A stretch of DNA of 64,000 nt from Fen-1258 sp947085815. Its GTDB lineage: Bacteria > Bacteroidota > Ignavibacteria > Ignavibacteriales > Melioribacteraceae. This document shows, one piece after another, positions 35,711 to 44,117 of this stretch (positions are counted from its first letter, which is position 1; the number at the start of each line of letters is the position of its first letter). The position numbers and the translations under genes are program-made. The notes beneath the pieces are model-generated. The model searched no databases. It was not told the origin of the DNA and worked only from the letters and a program-made list of their open reading frames with translations. The stretch is taken from NCBI GenBank assembly GCA_947085815.1, contig CAMTXU010000002.1, positions 62,001 through 126,000 on the forward strand, read 5' to 3'.

Positions 35711-36625
35711 GTGACTTCAGAAAAAATTAAAATTGCTGCGGGCTATATTGTTATCTGTCTGATTTGGGGATCGACCTGGCTGGCAATACGTATTGGTCTG
35801 GAATCTCTTACGCCGTTAATCTCTTCAGGGGCTAGATTTTTTCTCGCTTCTCTATTTGTATTCGCATTTATGCGCTTTAAGAAGATTACTCTTCAGACCG
35901 ATTCAATTTCAATAAGACTCTATATTATCTTATCACTATTCTCATTTGTTATTCCGTTCGGTTTAGTTTACTGGGCGGAACAATTTATTCCATCAGGACT
36001 GGCTTCTATCGTATTTGCGATTATGCCGTTCTGCGTAATAATGTTTTCTAAAATAGCTTTTCCAAAAGAAAAAATTTCTTACAATCAAATTTTTGGAGTA
36101 ATTCTTGGATTCAGCGGAATTGTTGTTATCTTTTCGGAACATCTATCACTCGATTTATCTCAACAGCTTTTAGGAATTGTTGCCGTATTAGTTAGTTCTT
36201 CCATGCAGGCGGGTATCGGAGTTACTATCAAAAAATACGGACAGCACCTCAATCCGTTATCAATGCATTTTGTTCCTCTCTTTTTTGCAGGTGTGATTTT
36301 GATTTTAACCGCGTTCTTATTTGAAAATTCTTCAGGTTGGAACTTTAATTCATCAGCAGTTTTGTCAATTACTTACCTGGCATTATTCGGGACTGTAGTA
36401 ACTTTTACAACATATTATTGGCTCCTTAAAAAGATTAATATAGTTATTCTATCACTCTCCGCATTCGTAACACCAATCGTTGCAGTTATTCTTGGCTGGC
36501 TGGTACTAAACGAAAATTTTTCAATTCAGACATTACTGGGAAGTGCCTTTGTGTTAATAGGTATTTTATTTGCTAACTTTCGCGGACTAAAAAATTACTA
36601 TCTCTCAGGCAGAAAAATAATATGA
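35711..36625 (+). CDS. EamA-family (drug/metabolite transporter) permease
   Basis: A 304-residue inner membrane protein with ten hydrophobic segments in two EamA repeats. YIVICLIWGSTWLAIRIGLESLTPLISSGARF is the classic first repeat opening, and LLKKINIVILSLSAFVTPIVAVILGWLVLNE the second repeat. Substrate is unknown; relatives export amino acids or other metabolites. The GTG start abuts the pgeF stop. folB overlaps its end by 4 bases. Confidence 0.88.
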   Translation: MTSEKIKIAAGYIVICLIWGSTWLAIRIGLESLTPLISSGARFFLASLFVFAFMRFKKITLQTDSISIRLYIILSLFSFVIPFGLVYWAEQFIPSGLASIVFAIMPFCVIMFSKIAFPKEKISYNQIFGVILGFSGIVVIFSEHLSLDLSQQLLGIVAVLVSSSMQAGIGVTIKKYGQHLNPLSMHFVPLFFAGVILILTAFLFENSSGWNFNSSAVLSITYLALFGTVVTFTTYYWLLKKINIVILSLSAFVTPIVAVILGWLVLNENFSIQTLLGSAFVLIGILFANFRGLKNYYLSGRKII

Positions 36626-36990
36626 CGAACATAATCCGTATAAAAAACGCTTCATTTTATGCCTATCACGGTGCATTGCAGGAAGAACAAGATATGGGAG
36701 GCAAGTTCGAAGCCGACGTGGATATCTATACTGATTTTTCAGATGCCGCCTTAAAAGATGATTTGAAACTGACGATCAACTATCATGAAGTTTATAAGTT
36801 TATAAATAAACTCGTTCACGAAAAAAAATATAATCTTATTGAGACTCTCGCTGTGATGATTGCGGACGAGCTATTAAAAAAATATTCCCACATTAAAAAG
36901 ATTGCCGTCCGTGTTAGAAAACATAGTGTTCCCGTTGGAGGTGTGCTCGATTGCGTTGAAGCAGAAGTGATTAAAGAAAATGGTAAATAA
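36622..36990 (+). CDS. folB: Dihydroneopterin aldolase
   Basis: A 122-residue tetrahydrofolate pathway enzyme that cleaves dihydroneopterin to hydroxymethyl-dihydropterin. IRIKNASFYAYHGALQEEQDMGGKFEADVDI, TINYHEVY and NLIETLAVMIAD are the family segments, with the catalytic lysine region in AVRVRKHSVPVGGVLD. It overlaps the permease by 4 bases and folK, the next pathway enzyme, by 11 bases. Confidence 0.93.
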   Translation: MTNIIRIKNASFYAYHGALQEEQDMGGKFEADVDIYTDFSDAALKDDLKLTINYHEVYKFINKLVHEKKYNLIETLAVMIADELLKKYSHIKKIAVRVRKHSVPVGGVLDCVEAEVIKENGK

Positions 36991-37486
36991 TATTTTTCTG
37001 GCTTTGGGCTCCAACAAAGGGGATAAATACGAATTTATTAAACGGGCAATTGTAAAGATAAATGAGAACCCAGCGTGCAAAGTTCTCAGGTGTTCATCAA
37101 TTTATGAAACAACTCCTTACGGAAAAGTTGATCAGCCCCATTTTATGAATGCGGTTTGTGAAATTGAGTCGGATTATTCAAAGGATGAATTATTAACGTA
37201 TCTCAAAAATCTGGAGAAGGAGATTGGTAGAACTAGTAAGATGGAAAAATGGGGACAAAGAGAAATTGATGTTGATATTATTTTCTATAATGACGTAATT
37301 TATAACTGCGATAAGTTGACTATTCCTCATCCTGATTTTTTTAAGCGTGATTTTGTAGTGGTTCCGTTATTGGAAATAGCTCCAAATTTTATTCATCCGG
37401 TATCGAGGAAAAAGATTAGAGACATTGATCTTTCGTCGCTCGAGAAACATATTGTTCATAAAATTGATTTCCCATTAAACATATAG
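36980..37486 (+). CDS. folK: 2-amino-4-hydroxy-6-hydroxymethyldihydropteridine pyrophosphokinase
   Basis: A 168-residue enzyme that pyrophosphorylates the product of FolB. LALGSNKGDK, SSIYETTPYGKVDQPHFMNAVCEIE, LEKEIGR and WGQREIDVDIIFYND carry the pterin and ATP/Mg contacts, with the paired aspartates in the last motif, and IPHPDFFKRDFVVVPLLEIAP closes the fold. folP is not in the window. Six bases separate it from the kinase gene. Confidence 0.95.
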   Translation: MVNNIFLALGSNKGDKYEFIKRAIVKINENPACKVLRCSSIYETTPYGKVDQPHFMNAVCEIESDYSKDELLTYLKNLEKEIGRTSKMEKWGQREIDVDIIFYNDVIYNCDKLTIPHPDFFKRDFVVVPLLEIAPNFIHPVSRKKIRDIDLSSLEKHIVHKIDFPLNI

Positions 37487-37492
37487 ATAAAA

Positions 37493-38137
37493 TTGGCAGA
37501 ACTAAGATACATAGCAATTGAAGGCGTTATAGGAGCAGGCAAATCCTCTTTAGCCAGAAAACTTGCCGATAAACTAAGCGCGAATCTGATTATGGAAGAG
37601 TTTGAGGAGAATCCGTTTCTCGAAAAATTTTATGATGACCGGAAACGATATGCTTTTCAAACGCAAATGTTTTTTCTGATTAATAGATATAAACAGCAGC
37701 AGCAGCTCAATCAGCAAGAGCTATTCTCTAAGTACATGGTCTCGGATTACATCTTTCAGAAAGATAAAATTTTTGCCTATCTGAATTTGACGGGTGAAGA
37801 ATTAAAACTTTACGAAACAATTTTTCCTCTTTTAGAGCGGGATATTCCTCAACCCGATCTTGTTATTTTTCTTCAATCCAGTCTGGACAGGTTAGCAGAA
37901 AATATCAAAACTCGTGGAAGAAAATTTGAAAAAAACTTAACCCGTGCTTACTTATCCGAGCTGTCCGAGGCGTATAATAATTTCTTTTTTAAGTACAATA
38001 ACACGCCGCTTCTGATTGTTAATACTTCCGAAATCGATTTTGTAAATCGGGAAGAGGACTTTGAAGAACTCTGCTCTCAAATTTTTAGAGAAGACAGAGG
38101 TTTTATAGAGTATTTTAATCCGGAACGAAAAGGTTAG
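37493..38137 (+). CDS. Deoxynucleoside kinase family protein
   Basis: A 214-residue kinase of the dNK/dGK type that phosphorylates deoxynucleosides for salvage. Walker A is GVIGAGKS (11-18), followed by the EEFEENPFLEKFY substrate segment, QTQMFFLINRYKQ, the SDYIFQKDKIFA region and the lid arginines in NIKTRGRKFEKN. The start is TTG; no ATG is available before the P-loop. Which base it prefers cannot be read. The small membrane protein gene follows immediately. Confidence 0.88.
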   Translation: MAELRYIAIEGVIGAGKSSLARKLADKLSANLIMEEFEENPFLEKFYDDRKRYAFQTQMFFLINRYKQQQQLNQQELFSKYMVSDYIFQKDKIFAYLNLTGEELKLYETIFPLLERDIPQPDLVIFLQSSLDRLAENIKTRGRKFEKNLTRAYLSELSEAYNNFFFKYNNTPLLIVNTSEIDFVNREEDFEELCSQIFREDRGFIEYFNPERKG

Positions 38138-38365
38138 ATGATGAGTTTTTTACGCATTATTCTTTGGTCAATTCTATTCTATCTTTTCTATAAAACCGCT
38201 AAAAATGTTGTGAAATTCTTTTTGTCGGGTCAGGCGAAAAGTGGAACAAGCGAAATCAAGAAACAGAAAAAACCTAAATATAAAATTGAAAACGAAGATG
38301 TAATTGATGCTCATTTTGAAGAGATCGATTCAACTAAATCTGAAAAACAAAAAGAAAACTCTTGA
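38138..38365 (+). CDS. Small single-span membrane protein, function unknown
   Basis: A 75-residue protein with one N-terminal membrane helix (LRIILWSILFYLFYKTAKNVVKFFL) and a charged, Lys/Glu-rich cytoplasmic tail with YKIENEDVIDAHFEEID. The tail motif resembles small DUF4834-like proteins of Bacteroidota, which is a loose assignment. It fits exactly between the kinase stop and the glycosyltransferase ATG (1-base overlap, TGATG), which argues that it is a real gene. Confidence 0.7.
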   Translation: MMSFLRIILWSILFYLFYKTAKNVVKFFLSGQAKSGTSEIKKQKKPKYKIENEDVIDAHFEEIDSTKSEKQKENS

Positions 38366-39474
38366 TGTCTCTCAAAGACCACTTTAGAAAGATTCTAATA
38401 AATAAACTCGAAAAATTTTTATCCTCTCCGGAACAATCCAGCAGATTAATTGGCGCTCCCAAAAAAGTTTTAGTAATTAGACAGCACAATCAATTTGGGG
38501 ACTTGTTGGCGAGCGTTTCACTTTTCCGCGCCATAAAAGAATCTTTCTCTTCCGCCCATTTAACACTAATTGCAAGTGTTGAGAATCATCAAGCTGTAAT
38601 CAATAATGAATTTATAGATGAATTGATTGTTTATGACAGAAGAAAATTGTTAAACTTTTCCTTTCTATATCGTCTTAAAAAAAAATTACATGGTAATTAT
38701 GATCTTGCCATTGTCCCGGCTACGGTTGCGGTTTCTCTAACCAGTTGTCTCCTCGCCGCCATTTCTAAAGCAAAAATTAAAATTGGTCCGGGTATTTTAA
38801 ATGGTGATAAAAACGATCTTGCCTACGTCTTTCATCATAGGATTAATTTGGATTGGCGTAAATGTCCTGACGCCCATGTATCGGACTTCATTCAAGATAT
38901 AGTCAGACCATTCGGAATAAAAACAAAAAATTTCAAATCAAGTATTTCATTTACGGAACAAGACGTTATCAATGCGATGAAATTTATCTCGGCTATTCCA
39001 TCCGAGCCATCCTCTTTATTAATCGGGTTTCATGTAGGCGCGGGGAAAAAGCAAAACAGATGGTCGTTGAATAAGTATGTTGAGTTGATAGAGCGTATTC
39101 AATCCGAATATAAAATTAATTTCTATTTCACGGGAAGCCGGGCTGATTCACTCGAAATAAATTTTATGAAATGCTGCTTCAAAAATCGTTGCGGTTATTT
39201 TCTGAATAGAACCATTTCTGAACTTGCGGCTCTGATAGATAAGAGTAATCTTTTCATTACCAATGATACCGGTGTAATGCACGTAGCCGGAACGACAGGC
39301 ACTTCGCAGATATCACTATTTGGTCCAACAAATCCGTTCAACTGGGCTCCCATTGGCTCAGAAAAGTTTTTTATAAGAAAATCGGAATTGATTGATGATA
39401 TCTCTGTTGATGATGTTTACAATCTGGTTAAGCTTATTGTTGAAAAGCAGATGAGTGCCGATGAAAAAACCTAA
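38365..39474 (+). CDS. Glycosyltransferase family 9 (heptosyltransferase-like)
   Basis: A 369-residue GT-B enzyme related to WaaC/WaaF, which add heptose to the LPS inner core. KVLVIRQHNQFGDLLASVSLFRAIKESF is the N-terminal acceptor domain opening, and FITNDTGVMHVAGTTGTSQISLFGPTNPFNWAP is the C-terminal ADP-sugar motif. Peripheral, cytoplasmic face of the inner membrane by family knowledge. The ATG at 38365 overlaps the previous stop; a TTG one codon earlier is less likely. The sugar donor is not determined. Confidence 0.9.
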   Translation: MSLKDHFRKILINKLEKFLSSPEQSSRLIGAPKKVLVIRQHNQFGDLLASVSLFRAIKESFSSAHLTLIASVENHQAVINNEFIDELIVYDRRKLLNFSFLYRLKKKLHGNYDLAIVPATVAVSLTSCLLAAISKAKIKIGPGILNGDKNDLAYVFHHRINLDWRKCPDAHVSDFIQDIVRPFGIKTKNFKSSISFTEQDVINAMKFISAIPSEPSSLLIGFHVGAGKKQNRWSLNKYVELIERIQSEYKINFYFTGSRADSLEINFMKCCFKNRCGYFLNRTISELAALIDKSNLFITNDTGVMHVAGTTGTSQISLFGPTNPFNWAPIGSEKFFIRKSELIDDISVDDVYNLVKLIVEKQMSADEKT

Positions 39475-41026
39475 GAAATACATAGCCGCAATTGATGTCG
39501 GAACAAATTCGTTTCATCTGATAGTTGTAGAGGCGAAGGCTGACGGCAACTTTGAGATAGTTGACCGGGAACGTGAAGTTATTCGCTTGGGAGAAGGTAA
39601 TGTAGGCGATATTAAAATTATTATTCCGGAGGCGATCGAACGTGCCGTTCAAACCCTTAGACGGTTCAAAAGAATTGCCAATTCTCATGGCGCCCAAATA
39701 AGAGCGGTTGCAACAAGCGCTGTGCGCGAGGCTCTCAACAAAAATGAAATAATAAAAAAAGTATTCGATGAAACAGGTTTAGAAATTGAAGTAATAAGCG
39801 GTTATGAAGAAGCTCGTTTAATCTATCTTGGAATTTTGAAATCTGTTCCTATATATGATAAAAAAACTTTAGTGATTGATATCGGGGGCGGGAGTACAGA
39901 GTTTTTAATCGGAGAGAAAGGGAAGACTCATTATTCGGCAAGTCTCAAGTTAGGCGCTGTCCGCCTCACGCAAAAATTTTTCAGGGGTAAGGAACTGACA
40001 CAAGAATCAATAAAAGAGTGCCGCAATTGGGTTCATGGAGAATTATTTAATATTGCCGAAGCGGCAAAGCGTATTGGATTTGACCAATGCGTAGGTTCAT
40101 CCGGCACAATCATGGCAACAGGATCTATGATTGATGCACTGATCAAAAAGAAAAAAACTCAGAATATGCTTTTTAATAATTATGAGATAACGAGAAAAGA
40201 AATATCCATTATACGCGATGAGGTTTTAAAAAGAAAAACCGATGATCAAAGAAAAAAAATACCGGGTCTGGATGATAAGCGTGCGGATATAATCCCCGCC
40301 GGTATAATAATTCTTGATGAAATTTTCACCCTATTGGGATTGGAGAGAATGACGATTTCCTCTTACGCTCTAAGGGAGGGAATAATAATTGATACTTTAC
40401 AAAAAGGTCAAGCAGGTGAGAAGCAGCCAACTTTTATTGATATCAGGAGGGATAGTATAAGTCAACTGGCTTCAACATGTGAATTTGACCAGGATCATTG
40501 TAATTATGTCTCATATTTATCGCTCCAACTCTATGATCAAATGCAGTCATTACACAATTTAGATAATGTATGCCGCGAGTACCTTGAAGCCGCGGCGATA
40601 CTTCACGATGTCGGATATCAAATTTCTCACACAAATCATCATCATCATAGTTACTATATCATTAAGAATAGCGAGTTACTCGGGTTCAACGAAACTGAAA
40701 TCAGCATAATTGCTTATGTGGCTCGGTATCATCGGAAGAGTCATCCAAAGCAAAGTCACGAGGATTTCTCCAATCTAACGGAGAAGACGCAATTGATAAT
40801 CAAAAAATTATCTTCAATCCTTCGAGTGGCTGATGCTCTTGATAGAACTCATTCTAAGGTCGTTCTTAAAATCAAAACAAGAGTTTCAAAACAGAATGTT
40901 GTTCTTAAAATTTTCGTGGATAAGAACAAAAATCCGGAAATTGAATTGTGGAATCTTGACAGACGAAAGGCTCTATTCGAAGAAGTATTTTCGAAAAAGA
41001 TAGTTGTTGAGGTAATAGCATGCTAA
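39461..41026 (+). CDS. Ppx/GppA family exopolyphosphatase with HD domain
   Basis: A 521-residue enzyme. The N half is the ASKHA phosphatase: AAIDVGTNSFHLIVVE, VATSAVREALN, GYEEARLIYLG and DIGGGSTEFLIG. The C half is an HD domain with AAILHDVGYQISHTNHHHHSYYII. It hydrolyses polyphosphate or pppGpp; the fused HD domain follows E. coli Ppx/GppA architecture. A GTG at 39455 gives two more residues. It overlaps the glycosyltransferase by 14 bases and is the last gene of the run, converging on the kinase gene at 41048. Confidence 0.93.
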   Translation: MKKPKKYIAAIDVGTNSFHLIVVEAKADGNFEIVDREREVIRLGEGNVGDIKIIIPEAIERAVQTLRRFKRIANSHGAQIRAVATSAVREALNKNEIIKKVFDETGLEIEVISGYEEARLIYLGILKSVPIYDKKTLVIDIGGGSTEFLIGEKGKTHYSASLKLGAVRLTQKFFRGKELTQESIKECRNWVHGELFNIAEAAKRIGFDQCVGSSGTIMATGSMIDALIKKKKTQNMLFNNYEITRKEISIIRDEVLKRKTDDQRKKIPGLDDKRADIIPAGIIILDEIFTLLGLERMTISSYALREGIIIDTLQKGQAGEKQPTFIDIRRDSISQLASTCEFDQDHCNYVSYLSLQLYDQMQSLHNLDNVCREYLEAAAILHDVGYQISHTNHHHHSYYIIKNSELLGFNETEISIIAYVARYHRKSHPKQSHEDFSNLTEKTQLIIKKLSSILRVADALDRTHSKVVLKIKTRVSKQNVVLKIFVDKNKNPEIELWNLDRRKALFEEVFSKKIVVEVIAC

Positions 41027-41047
41027 ATTATTAATCTGAGTTTACTC

Positions 41048-43318
41048 TTAGGCAGTTGGAAGAGTAATATAGAATGAAGAACCTTCCCCCTTATTGCTGA
41101 CAACCCTAATATCTCCGCCAAGTTTTGTAATCATCTCATGACAAAGAATTAAACCGAGCCCCGTTCCAACTTCGCCTTCCGTTCCTTTTTGTGAATGGCT
41201 TTTATCTATTCTGAACAAATTTGCAATCCGTTCTTCATCAATGCCTACACCGGTATCGCTGATACATATTTCCACAAACTTGTTTATGAATTGAGATGAG
41301 ACTGAAATTTTACCGCCTCTCTCGGTAAACTTGATTGCATTGGAAATTAAATTTTCCAGAATCGAGCTTAAAAATCTTTCATCCGCTAATACGAAGATTT
41401 CTTCACCAACGGTATCTTGGAGTGTAATTGATTTCGCAATGGCATTCGGAGTAAGAAGATTTAGCACATAGGTAATAGCCGTTTGCAACTCCAATCTTTC
41501 CGGATTGCATTCCATTCTGTCCGATTGAAGCCGCGACCAGCTTAACAAATGATCTATCAACTGATACAAATTTTTTGTTGCTCGATTGATATTGGTAGAA
41601 ATCCTTGTTATTTCTTCCTTTGTCAATTCATCCGCATTTTCTTCCAATATATTTGAAAATCCTAGTAATCCTTGAAACGGAGATTTCAGGTCGTGAGCCA
41701 CAATAGAAAAAAACTTATCTTTTGTGGCGTTTATCTCTTTTAGTCGTTCTTGTGATTTTTCCAATTCGTCAAGGAGACATTTTTGAGCAGTAATATCTGA
41801 GAATGTTGTAAAGATTCGATATGGTTTCGATTCTCCATCTCTAAATTCCGGAATCGCATCGAGCAGAATCCATTTGTCAATTTTTTCTTTGGGATTATAG
41901 ATCTTGAGCAGAACATCTGTCTTTTTTTGTCCGCTTTTTAAGGCTGCAATTGAGGGATGCTCTTTTATATGGTAATTTTGGTCGCCCTTGTGAATGTTTC
42001 TCCATTTTGGATCAATAGATAGTTGTCCCAGCATCTGATCACTTGAGAGTCCCAATATCTTAAAGGCGGCGGAATTAGCCGAAATTATTTTACCATCTTC
42101 ATCCTGATAAATAATGCCCTGAGTCATCGATTCGAAGAGGGTACGATATGTTTGCTCGGACTCTCTAATAATTTTTTCATTTATTTTCTTCTCGCCTATA
42201 TCACGTACAATGACACAGAGTACCTCTTTGTTTAAGTAGCTGACTATGCTGATGGTTACTTCAACGTCCATTAATGAACCATCCTTTCGTCTCTCACATC
42301 TTTCGCCGGTGGAAATATTTCTGGATATAACCGCGGAATTAAATGGCTCACCAATTTTGTTAACATTATTAGCCATCAAATCGAATGCTGTTAAATTGAG
42401 TAATTCTTCCTCGGAATAGCCGGACATTTTTTGATATGCCAGATTTGATTTAATTACTTTAAATGTCTCAATTTCGTAAAGAATTATTCCGTCTCTACTT
42501 TGTTCAACCACCGCACGGTAACGCTCCTCGCTTCTCATGAGCGCTTCGGCGGCATTCTTTTTAACTGAGATGTCTCTAAACACCAATACAGCGCCTGAAA
42601 TTTTTTCATATTCATCTTTGATCACCGATGTTGTAGCTTCAATTATAATGGAAGATGTATCGAATCGCTGAAGAATCATTTCTTTATTTTTAATTTCGTC
42701 TGAGCGGGATTGTAGCAACATCATAACGGGATTTTCCAAACCGGAGTTTGTATCATAATCGATAACATTAAAAATATTGCTGACCATTTGCCCCAATAGA
42801 TCCATCTTATTTGTAGCTAATATTTCTACAGCGGCATTATTTGCGAAGTTAATTTTTCCGTCAATATCGGTTGTTATGATTCCATCGTTGATATTCTTTA
42901 AAGTTGCGTCAAGCCATATTTCATTTTTACGCCGTCTCGATTCGATGTTAAATTTATAAAGCGCAACTTGTATAGTAGTTTCTAATTCTCTCTGTTCAAA
43001 AGGCTTTAATAAAAAACCATACGGCTCGGTAAGTTTAGCTCTTTCCAAAGTCTTATCGTCTGAGAAAGCAGTAAGATAGATAATAGGAATGTTCTTTTTT
43101 GAATGAATAAGTTCGGCAGTTTCTATACCATCAATTCTCCCGCCGATATGGATATCCATTAGAATTAAATCGGGGGATAGGGCAACTACTTTCTCTACGG
43201 CTTCTTCTCCGTTTGTAACAGTGGAGATAACTTCATACCCTGCACGTTTTAATCTATGGGAAAGTTCCATAGCAATTATTATCTCATCCTCAACTATTAA
43301 TATCTTCCACTTGTGCAT
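41048..43318 (-). CDS. Receiver-PAS-PAS-PAS sensor histidine kinase
   Basis: A 756-residue soluble kinase. An N-terminal receiver (phosphoacceptor D55 in LILMDIHIGG, K105 in FLLKPF) is followed by three PAS domains (about 135-255, 265-385, 390-510) and a HisKA/HATPase core with H542 in IVAHDLKSPFQG, the N-box ENLISNAIKF and DTGVGID. There is no membrane segment, so it senses cytosolic signals or is driven by another kinase phosphorylating D55. No DNA-binding output is nearby. The gene starts 4 bases after the truncated propeller gene, in the same transcript. Confidence 0.92.
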   Translation of the reverse strand: MHKWKILIVEDEIIIAMELSHRLKRAGYEVISTVTNGEEAVEKVVALSPDLILMDIHIGGRIDGIETAELIHSKKNIPIIYLTAFSDDKTLERAKLTEPYGFLLKPFEQRELETTIQVALYKFNIESRRRKNEIWLDATLKNINDGIITTDIDGKINFANNAAVEILATNKMDLLGQMVSNIFNVIDYDTNSGLENPVMMLLQSRSDEIKNKEMILQRFDTSSIIIEATTSVIKDEYEKISGAVLVFRDISVKKNAAEALMRSEERYRAVVEQSRDGIILYEIETFKVIKSNLAYQKMSGYSEEELLNLTAFDLMANNVNKIGEPFNSAVISRNISTGERCERRKDGSLMDVEVTISIVSYLNKEVLCVIVRDIGEKKINEKIIRESEQTYRTLFESMTQGIIYQDEDGKIISANSAAFKILGLSSDQMLGQLSIDPKWRNIHKGDQNYHIKEHPSIAALKSGQKKTDVLLKIYNPKEKIDKWILLDAIPEFRDGESKPYRIFTTFSDITAQKCLLDELEKSQERLKEINATKDKFFSIVAHDLKSPFQGLLGFSNILEENADELTKEEITRISTNINRATKNLYQLIDHLLSWSRLQSDRMECNPERLELQTAITYVLNLLTPNAIAKSITLQDTVGEEIFVLADERFLSSILENLISNAIKFTERGGKISVSSQFINKFVEICISDTGVGIDEERIANLFRIDKSHSQKGTEGEVGTGLGLILCHEMITKLGGDIRVVSNKGEGSSFYITLPTA

Positions 43319-43322
43319 CTAG

Positions 43323-43838
43323 TCAATTATCCCAGATTATTTCTTTACTCAATATCTGAATTTTTGTTCCTTGATTAGGCTCAATCAAAATTTTTACCGC
43401 AAGTTGGTTTGTTAACATCTTCACTAATCCTAATTCCAATGATGAGGGAAGATTTCTTATAAAACTCCATTTATCGTTCTTGAAAATAGCCAAGGGAACG
43501 GTACAATGGTAGGGAACAGTAATAATATTATTGCTGCTATCAATTTTAATTTGAAAATATTCTGTTCGCAGCAATCTATCTTTTCCTCCGTAATTTTTCC
43601 ACAAGTAACCGTCATAAACTAAGACCCCAACTCCGGTGGTAAACCACAACCGACCCTGTTTATCTTGGGCAGCATCGTGAGCGAAATTTGTGTATAATCC
43701 ATTTTCGAGAGTATATGTGCTTGCCGGAAAACTTTGTGAGCTCAATTGCACGGTGGAAAATAGGAATAGAACTAAACATCCCCATTCGTACCTACATCGA
43801 TTAAAAAAGCGTATCCCATTCATAATTATCCAATTCAC
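43323..43838 (-). CDS. Truncated two-component propeller sensor (N-terminal part only)
   Basis: A 171-residue exported fragment. After a signal (LVLFLFSTVQLSSQ) it has the family opening TYTLENGLYTNFAHDAAQDKQGRLWFTTGVGVLVYDGYLWKNY, that is, one to two propeller repeats. Full members have about 14 repeats, a Y_Y_Y domain, a membrane helix and a kinase, 900-1100 residues in all. Here the frame stops after ~170 residues and a cytosolic kinase begins 4 bases later. It may be a deletion remnant or a small periplasmic protein. The start could also be 43823 (ATG at codon 6). Confidence 0.7.
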   Translation of the reverse strand: MNWIIMNGIRFFNRCRYEWGCLVLFLFSTVQLSSQSFPASTYTLENGLYTNFAHDAAQDKQGRLWFTTGVGVLVYDGYLWKNYGGKDRLLRTEYFQIKIDSSNNIITVPYHCTVPLAIFKNDKWSFIRNLPSSLELGLVKMLTNQLAVKILIEPNQGTKIQILSKEIIWDN

Positions 43839-43912
43839 CTATTATCTCATTATCGTAAAATTTTCAGACAATTCAAGAGGATTAAGAAGAAAAAGTTCAT
43901 CTAATTGCATGA

Positions 43913-44009
43913 CGGTTCTAAAAATTATCGAATGGAAATATTTAATCCCGCCAAAGGCGGGACAGAGAAAACGCAAAGTCCGCAGAGGATATTGATATTT
44001 TTAGAACCG
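43913..44009. repeat. 97-bp MITE-like element with perfect 13-bp inverted termini
   Basis: CGGTTCTAAAAAT at 43913-43925 is the exact reverse complement of 43997-44009. Inside, TCCCGCC-AAA-GGCGGGA (43946-43962) forms a 7-base-pair hairpin. A 31-base core (43941-43971) recurs in reverse at 54064-54094 with two differences. There is no coding capacity. It fills the gap between the truncated propeller gene and asnS. Confidence 0.8.
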
Positions 44010-44056
44010 CCTTACAATCAATAATTCGTCCAAACAAGAAGGATAATGAGAGATTT

Positions 44057-44089
44057 TTTGCTTTTATAACCAAGCGTTAATTATATTTG
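44057..44089 (+). promoter_or_regulatory. Candidate promoter of asnS-nuo
   Basis: TTTG at 44057-44060 and TATATTTG at 44082-44089 (TAnnTTTG) are separated by 21 bases, slightly longer than the usual 19. The asnS ATG lies 29 bases after the second motif. Confidence 0.4.
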
Positions 44090-44117
44090 GCAACCAAAAT
44101 CAAAAATCAATTTAATT

